Below, piece by piece: positions 1 through 7,568 of a stretch of 64,000 nucleotides of DNA. A program made the position numbers and the translations under genes. Origin of the DNA: Cellvibrio sp. PSBB023 (lineage in GTDB: Bacteria > Pseudomonadota > Gammaproteobacteria > Pseudomonadales > Cellvibrionaceae). The notes beneath the pieces are model-generated. The model was not told the DNA's origin and made no database searches. It was given only the letters and a program-made list of their open reading frames with translations. The DNA lies in assembly GCF_002007605.1 (NCBI RefSeq), contig NZ_CP019799.1, positions 3,698,001-3,762,000 of the forward strand, written 5' to 3'. Within the stretch, counting starts at the first letter, position 1; the number at the start of each line of letters is the position of its first letter.

Positions 1-2
1 AT

Positions 3-215
3 TGTGCATTACTAATAGCTGCGACCTATTCCGGACAAAAATTATTTTCCCCTCGATTTTTAGTCAATTTATCTGCAATCGAAGACACTGTAGAAGCAGT
101 AATGCGGATGGACGAAGAGCGAATTCAGCAGTTAATTGAGAATGCACGGCGGCGGCCTGATGTTTTAAAAGAGCGATTTTATAATAATCTGGCAATGACA
201 ATTAAAAAGCTTTAG
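3..215 (+). CDS. C-terminal end of an unidentified protein (partial)
   Basis: An open frame enters from the left edge and stops at TAG 213-215, giving the last 70 residues of a protein. The tail contains SGQKLFSPRFLVNLSAIED followed by an amphipathic helical end rich in Arg and Glu. Its position directly before a glycosyltransferase suggests a polysaccharide or cell-surface biosynthesis gene. A polysaccharide pyruvyl-transferase-like tail is one possibility, but the visible part is too short to assign. The start lies outside the window. Confidence 0.6.
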   Translation, partial: CALLIAATYSGQKLFSPRFLVNLSAIEDTVEAVMRMDEERIQQLIENARRRPDVLKERFYNNLAMTIKKL

Positions 216-248
216 GCTAACTGTTGGGCTGCGAGCACTATTTTCTTT

Positions 249-1127
249 ATGGATAAAACTATGCTTATTTCAATCATTACGCCAACCTATAATCGCGAGG
301 CATTTCTGCCTGCCGCTATTGAGAGTGTGCTTGCTCAAAGTTACAAAGAATTTGAATTAATCATCGTGGATGATGGTTCCACTGACAATAGTCGTGAACT
401 CATTAATACTTACGCGGAAAAAGACTCGCGGGTTAAATATTTATATCAGGAAAATCAGCGTCAAAGTGTTGCGCGTAATTATGCCTTGTCTGTCGCCAAA
501 GGCGATTTTATTTGCTTCCTGGATTCTGATAACTATTGGCCATCGGATAAGCTTGAAAAATCTATCGAGGCATTTGAGGCGTATCCAGATGCAGATATAG
601 TCTATGGGGATTGCATTACTATCGATGAGCAAGGTAATGAGCTGCATCGACATAATATGCGTCGCTACTCAGGACGCATTGCTGCCTTATTGCTGAAGGA
701 TAATTTTATCAGCATGAATACTACTATGACGCGGCGTAAGTGTTTTAATGAGATGGGAGGTATGAGTGGAAAGCGCCGCGTAGCAGATGATTATGATTTA
801 TGGTTAAAGTTTTCAGCGCGCTACAGGTTTCAATATATCCCCGAGTTTCTCGCGTACTATCGGGTTATGGAGAACCAAATATCCAGTAATAAGAAGCTGC
901 GCTTTGAGACAAATGAAAAAATTATTTTAGATTTTTTAGCCGAGTATCCTGATGCGGTTTCCAAGCAAGAGCGAGATGCTGGCTTGTCGGCGTTTTATAT
1001 TCGCAAAGCTCGTCATTATGCGTCCAGTGACAAAACAGAAGCTTATGCAGCTATTCGCTCAGCATTGGTAATCAAACCATTGTCTATTGGTGCATGGCGT
1101 GCATTAGTAAAAGTTGTTCTTTCGTAA
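249..1127 (+). CDS. Family 2 glycosyltransferase
   Basis: 292 residues with a GT-A fold signature. The N-terminal nucleotide-binding strand ITPTYNR (about residues 10-16) is followed by IIVDDGSTDNS (38-48), the DXD-like metal/UDP-sugar motif FLDSDN (90-95), and an acceptor-side DDYDLW motif near residue 178. GT2 enzymes transfer a sugar from a nucleotide-sugar to an acceptor, usually at the inner face of the membrane; no membrane segment is visible. It follows the preceding gene by 33 bp and ends at a strong terminator, so it is probably the last gene of an exopolysaccharide or LPS operon. An in-frame ATG at 261 is an alternative start; neither has a strong ribosome site. Confidence 0.88.
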   Translation: MDKTMLISIITPTYNREAFLPAAIESVLAQSYKEFELIIVDDGSTDNSRELINTYAEKDSRVKYLYQENQRQSVARNYALSVAKGDFICFLDSDNYWPSDKLEKSIEAFEAYPDADIVYGDCITIDEQGNELHRHNMRRYSGRIAALLLKDNFISMNTTMTRRKCFNEMGGMSGKRRVADDYDLWLKFSARYRFQYIPEFLAYYRVMENQISSNKKLRFETNEKIILDFLAEYPDAVSKQERDAGLSAFYIRKARHYASSDKTEAYAAIRSALVIKPLSIGAWRALVKVVLS

Positions 1128-1140
1128 ATATTTCGTACAT

Positions 1141-1170
1141 AAAAAAACCCAGCATTGCTGGGTTTTTTTA
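1141..1170. terminator. Bidirectional rho-independent terminator
   Basis: An A7 tract, a CCCAGC/GCTGGG hairpin (1148-1162) and a T7 tract lie between the convergent glycosyltransferase (plus) and PEP-CTERM gene (minus). The A and T tracts let it work in both directions. Confidence 0.88.
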
Positions 1171-1189
1171 TGTCATTAAATCGCAAATA

Positions 1190-1885
1190 TTACGACTTCA
1201 AGCGACGCGCACCGAACAGGCCAAGCAAGCCCATGCTCATTAACAGCAGGGTAGTTGGTTCTGGAACTGCAGTTACACGAACACCAATAATCAGGTCGTC
1301 ATGGTTGTCGTCATCAGCAGCATTTGGGCCAGTATCATCAAGGAAAAGGATTGCATCATAAAAACCAGCATGTGAGGCATTTGCATTTGGACCTTGACCA
1401 GTAAAAGTGGCATTCAACGCAGCAGCAAAAGAATAGAAGCGGCCATTGATGACGCTTTGAACAGCACCTTCTGCATTAGATACTGAGATGGTGTTTGCAG
1501 GATTTACTGATGTTGCAGGAATATTACTGGTGAACAGGAAATCAAAAAGGCTGTCTTTGGCAACTGTAGTTGTGATTGTGCCCTTGTTGGATTTGCTCAG
1601 TGCGCTCTCCGCATCACCAGGAACTGAAAAAAGATTATTCCAAGTAGATTCTTGGCCAAGGAAATAATAAGTCACAAGAAGGTTGGCATTGGCCTTCAGA
1701 CTTCCAGCAATGGTGTAAGAGCCGGGAGTGATGTAGCCAGGGGTTGTGAAGTTGTTGTTTGAATAAGCAGGAACATCTGCTGCGTATTGAGCGCTGCCGC
1801 TATCAACCACGGAGATTAGTCCTGCATTTGCACTTAAAGAGCCCAGAGCGATAAGCGCTGCAGCTGCGTATTTGATGAGTTTCAT
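1190..1885 (-). CDS. PEP-CTERM sorting-domain secreted protein
   Basis: 231 residues from the ATG at 1883-1885. The N-terminus MKLIKYAAAALIALGSLSA is a Sec signal peptide. The C-terminus has VPEPTTLLL, a hydrophobic stretch and the basic end GARRLKS, which is the tripartite PEP-CTERM signal recognised by exosortase. The middle is Gly/Ala/Ser/Asn-rich and probably beta-sandwich; no enzymatic motif is seen. An in-frame ATG at 1966 would add 27 residues before the signal peptide and overlap a sigma-54-like promoter. The 1885 start has AAAGGA about 8 nt upstream and is preferred. PrsK/PrsR are encoded nearby on the same strand, so regulation by that pair is likely. The protein should be anchored or released at the cell surface with the exopolysaccharide matrix. 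Confidence 0.88.
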   Translation of the reverse strand: MKLIKYAAAALIALGSLSANAGLISVVDSGSAQYAADVPAYSNNNFTTPGYITPGSYTIAGSLKANANLLVTYYFLGQESTWNNLFSVPGDAESALSKSNKGTITTTVAKDSLFDFLFTSNIPATSVNPANTISVSNAEGAVQSVINGRFYSFAAALNATFTGQGPNANASHAGFYDAILFLDDTGPNAADDDNHDDLIIGVRVTAVPEPTTLLLMSMGLLGLFGARRLKS

Positions 1886-1949
1886 GAGGGTCGTCCTTTG
1901 TTTGGTACAAAATGAGTGATTTACAATTAGCCTAAGCTGACTAGTGGTA

Positions 1950-1965
1950 AGCGATAAGTGTGCCA
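1950..1965 (-). promoter_or_regulatory. Sigma-54 (RpoN) type promoter of the PEP-CTERM gene
   Basis: On the minus strand the sequence reads TGGCAC-N5-TCGCT, one mismatch from the RpoN consensus TGGCAC-N5-TTGCW with correct GG-to-GC spacing. It lies about 65 nt upstream of the ATG at 1885, giving a leader of roughly 55 nt. This fits activation by PrsR, whose AAA+ domain carries the sigma-54 contact motif. Confidence 0.6.
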
Positions 1966-2074
1966 TTACTTAAAATTCATTTAAAAACATTGAGTTACGT
2001 ATTTTTTGTGGCGCACTTAACCTTGTTGATGTAAATTTTTCCGACTTCCCTCTGACGTCATCATCTTGATATGG

Positions 2075-3082
2075 TTATTGGACTGGCTGCGGGTTTAGCG
2101 AGATAAATCGGCTATACAGGCCCTCTGTGTCAAATGTAGCAATTTCATATGTGTCTCCGACGGTGGCGCCTGTCAAAATAATCATATTAGTATTTGGGTT
2201 TGTGATGGTTTCTATGGTCCAGGTTTGTTTTTTTGAAGAGTAATAACGTATCTCATAGCCTCCAATATCCGTTAGAGCCATTAATTCACCATTTTCACGA
2301 TGGGTCGGTTGAAGCCACTTAAGTGCAATGCTGGTTAATGGGCTACTACTTGATGATGAGTTACTGTTATCAACAGAAGAGAATGAACTTGCGACACTTG
2401 AGGAAAGACTGCTGTTGCTCGATGAGGTACCGGATGAGCTTGTATTGGTTGCGGTGAGCAATGTTTTAGTGATGAGAGCATTGGAAAAGTTTGATCCATT
2501 GCCCTTTGAATCGATTGCTCGGACCCTGTATGTGTAATAGGTGTTTGGTGTGAGTGCTATATCGGCAAATTCTAATTCTGCTGCTGTGGTAGTGCCTATG
2601 ACAACGCCATCGCGACGAACTTCATAGTATGACAAGGCAACATCATCTGTTGATGCCTGCCATCCAATAAGCGCGCTGTTATACGAAACCGCTTGCAATA
2701 GAAGATTGTCTGGTGTGCTTGGGGGAAGATCCAACTGGACGCTTGGTTCAGGAGTTAATTCCTCTTCGGTAAATTCCAGTGCTGTACTGCTAGAGCGCGA
2801 AGAGCGCACATAGCTTGACAAGCTCGACGATGAACGTACCAGCGAAGCGCTGCTTTTCGCTATCGATGACGGGCTACTGGAAGAGCTACTGGATTGTGTG
2901 CTGGTTGCCGCTGATGATGAGGTGGCAGTTACAGGTGTGGAGCTTGGTTGGGTGATGGCTGTGCTGCTGTCTGTTGGGCTGTCGCTTTCGGGGCCACCAC
3001 CGCCGCAGCCGGTGAGGATTATTGCCAGTGAGCTGACGAGCAGGAGCGAGTGAATAGGGTGTTTCTTGGAGCCAAATATCAT
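2075..3082 (-). CDS. Serine-rich lipoprotein with fibronectin type III-like domains
   Basis: 335 residues. The N-terminal region SLLLVSSLAIILTGC is a lipobox (LTGC), so the protein is probably lipidated and exported. Residues about 30-110 and 205-245 are poly-Ser/Thr linkers of the type common in Cellvibrio secreted enzymes. Between them is a fibronectin III-like domain (about 117-200) with YEVRRDGVVIG and TYYTYRVRAIDSKGN. The C-terminus is a second, weaker domain of the same type (IGGYEIRYYS). No catalytic module is present, so a surface adhesion or display role is likely. Start ATG 3080-3082 has AGGTAG upstream. It is a single gene lying between prsR and the PEP-CTERM gene. Confidence 0.75.
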   Translation of the reverse strand: MIFGSKKHPIHSLLLVSSLAIILTGCGGGGPESDSPTDSSTAITQPSSTPVTATSSSAATSTQSSSSSSSPSSIAKSSASLVRSSSSLSSYVRSSRSSSTALEFTEEELTPEPSVQLDLPPSTPDNLLLQAVSYNSALIGWQASTDDVALSYYEVRRDGVVIGTTTAAELEFADIALTPNTYYTYRVRAIDSKGNGSNFSNALITKTLLTATNTSSSGTSSSNSSLSSSVASSFSSVDNSNSSSSSSPLTSIALKWLQPTHRENGELMALTDIGGYEIRYYSSKKQTWTIETITNPNTNMIILTGATVGDTYEIATFDTEGLYSRFISLNPQPVQ

Positions 3083-3329
3083 TGTAACTACCTAAAAAAG
3101 CATGGAGTTTGCCGGAATAAGAGGAGGTGGTTGCTGTGCGGACGATCCTGCTGCGTGGCGACCTTATGGTGACGCATTACATTTAGCAGGATACCTGTGG
3201 TGCCACGGGCTTATGCCTTTATTTTTTTTCAATAAGCGATGGGGTCGAGCTGGATTGTGATATTTAGTTCTGCGATCGGTGTGCATTTCTATTCCATATT
3301 GTTATATGTGACTTGTCCTTGAGAATTCA

Positions 3330-4727
3330 CTATTCACCGCTAAGATCGGCATCGCCAAAGGGTGGTGTGGCGATAATATTCATATCGTACTTTTTGATAA
3401 GGTCATAAAACGTCGGGCGTGTGATCCCCAGTAGTTTGGCGGCGGCGGAGATGTTGTTGTCGGTCATACTCAGGGCGCGCAATATGGCGCCTCGCTCCGC
3501 TTCCTGACGCACATGGCGCAGGTTGAGGGAGAGTTCGCCTGCTTCGGCCAACCCCAGGTCTTCCCGGGTGACATACTTGCCATCGGCCATGATGACGGCG
3601 CGTTTTACTTTGTTTTCCATCTCGCGGATGTTGCCGGGCCAGTTGTAGTTTTCGATGGCGGCAATGGCATCAGGGGTGAAGCCGGTGACATTTTGGCCGT
3701 GTTCTTTGGCGAATTTGAGTTTGAAGTGGCGTGCCAGCAGCACTTTGTCGCCCATCCGGTTGCGCAGGGGCGGGATATTCACTGTCATTTCGCAGATGCG
3801 ATAAAACAGGTCTTCGCGGAAGCTCCCCTCGCGTACCATGGCCTCCAGATCCTTGTTGGTGGCGCAGATGACCCGGACATCCACCGGGATTTCGCTGCGG
3901 CCGCCCACTCGCTCTATCACCCGCTCCTGCAAAAAGCGCAGCAATTTGGCTTGCAGGTTGAGCGGCATATCGCCAATTTCATCGAGGAAGAGGGTGCCTT
4001 CATTGGCGGTTTCCACCTTGCCCAGCGTGGTTTTATTGGCGCCGGTGAAGGCGCCTTTTTCGTAGCCAAAGAGTTCGCTTTCAATGAGGTTTTCGGGCAC
4101 GGCCGCGCAGTTGATGGCGACAAAACGCTTGCTCTTGCGCGGGCTGAGTTGATGGATAGCTCGCGCCAGTACTTCTTTGCCTGTGCCGCTTTCTCCCAGC
4201 AATGTGCAGGTGACGGTTGTTGGCGATATTTTTTCCAGTTGGCGACAAATTTTGAGTAACTGAGGATCGTTGGTGATGAGACCTTCCAGCGGTTCCTGTT
4301 GGGAGAGGTGCAAGCGGCGGTTGTAGTCTTCCAGTTCGAAGATGTGGAAGGCGCGCTGCACAATCAGGTCCAGGGTGTTTGGGTCTACCGGCTTTTGATA
4401 GAAATCATAGGCGCCCATGGCGACGGCGCGCAGGGCGTTGTCGCGGTCGGTTTTACCCGTCATTACAATAATTTTGGTGTTGGGCGAGAGGCGCAGTATG
4501 TCTTGTATGCACTTGAAGCCTTCATCGACACCGTCTTCATCCGGCGGGAGCCCAAGATCCTGGATGACAACCGCCGCTTCATGCTGGCGCATGGCGGCAA
4601 TGGCGTCCTGGCGGTTGTCTGCAACAACCGTTTCGTATTGGTCAAAGTGCCAGCGCAATTGGCTTTGCAAGCCCGCGTCGTCTTCGACAATCAGCAGAAT
4701 GGGTTTGGTGGCAGTTGTTTTGCTCAT
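3330..4727 (-). CDS. prsR: PEP-CTERM-box response regulator, sigma-54 activator
   Basis: 465 residues in three parts. The receiver domain (about 10-125) has acidic residues EDD at 15-17, phospho-acceptor Asp57 and Lys112. The AAA+ domain (about 150-390) has Walker A GESGTGKE (178-185) and the sigma-54 loop GAFTGA (225-230). A Fis-type helix-turn-helix (about 405-445) includes AAKLLGITRPTFYDLI. This matches PrsR, which activates PEP-CTERM/exosortase genes with sigma-54 polymerase. The gene starts 9 bp after the prsK stop, so the two are co-transcribed. A sigma-54-like promoter upstream of the nearby PEP-CTERM gene is a plausible target. Confidence 0.93.
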   Translation of the reverse strand: MSKTTATKPILLIVEDDAGLQSQLRWHFDQYETVVADNRQDAIAAMRQHEAAVVIQDLGLPPDEDGVDEGFKCIQDILRLSPNTKIIVMTGKTDRDNALRAVAMGAYDFYQKPVDPNTLDLIVQRAFHIFELEDYNRRLHLSQQEPLEGLITNDPQLLKICRQLEKISPTTVTCTLLGESGTGKEVLARAIHQLSPRKSKRFVAINCAAVPENLIESELFGYEKGAFTGANKTTLGKVETANEGTLFLDEIGDMPLNLQAKLLRFLQERVIERVGGRSEIPVDVRVICATNKDLEAMVREGSFREDLFYRICEMTVNIPPLRNRMGDKVLLARHFKLKFAKEHGQNVTGFTPDAIAAIENYNWPGNIREMENKVKRAVIMADGKYVTREDLGLAEAGELSLNLRHVRQEAERGAILRALSMTDNNISAAAKLLGITRPTFYDLIKKYDMNIIATPPFGDADLSGE

Positions 4728-4736
4728 GCGGTCCCG

Positions 4737-6782
4737 TTAATCCTTGTTCAGTGGGAGAGTCATGGTGATGGTGGTGCCTTCGCCCGGTTCACTGGCAACA
4801 TTGAGTGTGCCACCCAGTTCACTGATGTATTCGCGCGACAGGTAAACCCCGATCCCCATACCTTTGCCGGATTTGGTGGTTTCAAACGGTTTGAATAAGC
4901 GGTTGTGGATAAAATCCCAATCCATGCCTGAGCCATTGTCTTCAATAATCACCGTGGCCCAGTCGTTATTGACGCGCAGTGTAACATGAACCCGTCCGTC
5001 GTCCGGCGTGGCCTCCAGCGCATTTTTGATGAAGTTGGTGATGGTCATCACTAAACGCACCTGATCGGCGTTGAGGGTACGTTCGGTGGGCTCGATATCG
5101 GCGTTGAGCTTGGTGGTATTGCGCTGGCACTCGCTGACCGCTTGATTGACCACCTCCAGGATCGACAGGCGTTTGACCAGATCCGATTCATCGCGGCGCA
5201 GCTTTTTGAGCAGGTTGTTCATGCGGTCCACGGAGTTGCTGATGGTTTTAATAGCATCTTCAAAAAACGCGGGGTTGTCCTTGTGCTTCTCGGCGTTGCG
5301 TACCACCAGCGCCTGTTGGGCGATGAGGTTGTTCAGGTCGTGGATAATAAAGGCGACGAGTTTGTTGTAGGTATCAAACTGGCGGCCTTCAACGAGTTGT
5401 TCAGCTTGTTGGTGGCGTTTGAGATAGCTGCCAATTTGTCGCCCCATGGTTTTGAGCAGGTCCAGATCTTCCCAGGTGAGGCTTTGGTCGCCTGCCGGTT
5501 TGGTGAGTGCCATAAAGCCAACCAGCTCCTCGCCCACAATCAGTGGAAACAGCAGCCAGAGGTTGGGAATATTGTGCGCCCAATGTGGCAGCAACTCATT
5601 GTGCTGGCTAAGGGCTTTGTTGTCGCCACTGTCGGGGATGAATACCCATTCGGCATCGATAAAGGCGCGACAAAAAGGGCTGTTTACCGGCTCTTCTTGC
5701 AGGGTTACGTGGTTGGGGAGGTTGGTGCGATAGACCGGCTCGTAAAACCCCTGTTTGATCAGCCAAATGGCGCCACCGGGCGCTTTGGTGGTGGAGGCGA
5801 CGGCGTAGAAGGCGCGCTGGTTGACTTCACTGGCCTCGGCGGGCTGGGCCAGATAATTAATCAGCCGCAGCCACTCATTGCGATAGTCGTATTTGTAGCG
5901 AAACAGGTGTTTGTTGATCAGTACCGATAGCTTCATGCGGATACGGCTGGAAATAAAGACCGTCGCAATCAGCAGGACAGCACCAACTAATAACAAACTG
6001 TAGAAAACCGTTCCCCAATTACCGCCGTATAAACGGACATAGTAACCACCGAGTGACAGCACCGTGATCAAAATGCCGACTCCTACCAGCGAGGTGGTGT
6101 AAAAGGCGATAGGGCGCGACAAATTAAAGTTGGCCGGGCGATCACTGCGCTGCAGCAGCAAAATGCCGCCCAGTGCCATAAACAGGCAGGTGGCGAGTGA
6201 GACGGCGGCGCGCGATTGCCAGAGCATGGGGTCCAGGCCTTTGAAAATCAGCGCGTGGGTAAACAGGTAAATGTCGTAGAGGAAGATGGCGGCAAGGTTC
6301 ATGCACAGGAGTTTGATCTGACGATCATTTTCCGCGGCGAAGCGATAGAGTTGCTCCACACTCACCAGCGCAATCACCGCTAGCCCCAGTGCAAACCAAA
6401 CGGACAAACCGGCCTGGTTCATGTTGGGAATAAAGAGCATCACAATCGCCAGCGCGGTAATGGGCCAACCGCCACTGAACAGTAATTGCAGGCTGGCCGG
6501 TAATTGGCGGCGATGGCTGTTATGCCTGAGGCATAGCCAGATGCAGAATACCCAGGCATTAAAATGCAGGTATTCAAAAATGATCAGTAAATACAGTGGG
6601 ATCTTGTAGCCGGAGAACGACAGGGCGATCACACCCAAATGGATTGTATGCAGCAGTGCCGCCCACAGGAAAATCCAGGTTTTCTGGCCGCGCAAGAGCT
6701 GGAACAAGTAGGTGCCGGTAAGCAGGGCAGCGACAACGGCAGCACTAAAATAGGCGACAAAGGTGACGCTGTTATATTCCAT
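4737..6782 (-). CDS. prsK: PEP-CTERM system membrane histidine kinase
   Basis: 681 residues from the ATG at 6780-6782. About eight hydrophobic helices fill the first 270 residues. A GAF-like region follows (about 310-445), then a kinase core with His481 in FIIHDLNNLIAQ, N box NFIKNALEA, G1 DNGSGMD, F box and G2 GKGMGIG. The layout and length match PrsK, the sensor partner of PrsR in exosortase systems. Upstream in-frame starts (ATG 6869, TTG 6896) would add up to 38 residues with no counterpart in the family; none has a clear ribosome site, so the start is somewhat uncertain. The signal sensed cannot be read from the sequence. Confidence 0.9.
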   Translation of the reverse strand: MEYNSVTFVAYFSAAVVAALLTGTYLFQLLRGQKTWIFLWAALLHTIHLGVIALSFSGYKIPLYLLIIFEYLHFNAWVFCIWLCLRHNSHRRQLPASLQLLFSGGWPITALAIVMLFIPNMNQAGLSVWFALGLAVIALVSVEQLYRFAAENDRQIKLLCMNLAAIFLYDIYLFTHALIFKGLDPMLWQSRAAVSLATCLFMALGGILLLQRSDRPANFNLSRPIAFYTTSLVGVGILITVLSLGGYYVRLYGGNWGTVFYSLLLVGAVLLIATVFISSRIRMKLSVLINKHLFRYKYDYRNEWLRLINYLAQPAEASEVNQRAFYAVASTTKAPGGAIWLIKQGFYEPVYRTNLPNHVTLQEEPVNSPFCRAFIDAEWVFIPDSGDNKALSQHNELLPHWAHNIPNLWLLFPLIVGEELVGFMALTKPAGDQSLTWEDLDLLKTMGRQIGSYLKRHQQAEQLVEGRQFDTYNKLVAFIIHDLNNLIAQQALVVRNAEKHKDNPAFFEDAIKTISNSVDRMNNLLKKLRRDESDLVKRLSILEVVNQAVSECQRNTTKLNADIEPTERTLNADQVRLVMTITNFIKNALEATPDDGRVHVTLRVNNDWATVIIEDNGSGMDWDFIHNRLFKPFETTKSGKGMGIGVYLSREYISELGGTLNVASEPGEGTTITMTLPLNKD

Positions 6783-7032
6783 CTTGGGCGAAATCCAGAA
6801 GTGGGTAATAAGTGGCAGGTATAAGTTTTGGCAATAAGCATAACAGTTGCCACTGGCAGATAGAATCATCGCTCCGGCGGTTGATTTTAAGATCAAATAC
6901 TACCATCGCCTGTGTGGGTATTTGCCGCTATAATGCGCGCCGACGATTAACCCGCCCCAAGCTCGGGGGCAGATTATACTTGGGCTTTACTGGAGCAAAT
7001 CCAGCCGCCTTTATACTAACGAGGAAAACGCC

Positions 7033-7446
7033 GTGATCCAGATGAAAAAGTTGTTCGGAGTACTGTTTGTTGCAGGTTTGGTCGCGGCGTCTGCCGTTGC
7101 CAACAGTGAAGATGACATCAAGGCGCGTCTCGCTCCGGTAGGTAGTACCTGTATGTCCGGTGAGGCCTGTGCGGCCGCGCCAGCCCCTGTGGCCGCCGCA
7201 GGTCCCAAATCCGGTAAGGAGGTGTACAGCAGCTTTTGTACTACCTGTCACTCTGCCGGGGTAATGGGTGCGCCCAAATCCGGTAACTCGGCCGACTGGG
7301 CGCCACGTATCGGCAAGGGCATTGAAACCCTGTATACCCATGCCATTGGTGGCTTTAACGCTATGCCTCCCAGAGGTATGTGCGCCGCCTGTTCCGATGA
7401 TGAAATCAAAGGTGCTGTGGATTACATGGTTGAAAACAGCAAGTAA
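7033..7446 (+). CDS. Cytochrome c5 family periplasmic monohaem protein
   Basis: 137 residues with a Sec signal peptide (cleavage near AVANS), an Ala/Pro-rich spacer and one cytochrome c domain. Haem attachment is CTTCH, the axial Met is probably in GGFNAMPPRG, and the extra Cys pair CAAC is typical of c5. It should carry electrons in the periplasm, probably to a terminal oxidase. GTG at 7033 is chosen because GAGG lies 8 nt upstream; the ATG at 7042 would be 17 nt from it. A TATAAT at 6929-6934 may be its -10 element. It is transcribed away from prsK and ends at a strong terminator. Confidence 0.9.
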   Translation: MIQMKKLFGVLFVAGLVAASAVANSEDDIKARLAPVGSTCMSGEACAAAPAPVAAAGPKSGKEVYSSFCTTCHSAGVMGAPKSGNSADWAPRIGKGIETLYTHAIGGFNAMPPRGMCAACSDDEIKGAVDYMVENSK

Positions 7447-7481
7447 TTTGCCTGCCAGCTAAATCCGTTTCACCCAAAAAT

Positions 7482-7520
7482 AAACCCTCGCCATGGTCTG
7501 CATGGCGAGGGTTTATTGTT
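7482..7520. terminator. Bidirectional rho-independent terminator
   Basis: A 14-bp perfect stem (7482-7495 with 7501-7514, loop GTCTG) is flanked by A-rich and T-rich sequence. It separates the convergent cytochrome c5 and TonB-receptor genes. Confidence 0.88.
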
Positions 7521-7568
7521 TATGGCTACTGTTGATGGCGCCTCCCGTCCGTGGGAGTGCCGTTTTGA

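Noticed and set aside
1886..1966. Longer start for the PEP-CTERM protein
   Set aside because: It would put 27 residues before an obvious signal peptide and overlap the sigma-54-like promoter; the 1885 start has a good ribosome site.
3513..4259. Long plus-strand frame opposite prsR
   Set aside because: It is antisense to the AAA+ domain of prsR, lacks a ribosome site, and its composition follows from the GC-rich coding strand. The same holds for long frames opposite prsK, the TonB receptor, rep and the GGDEF-EAL gene.
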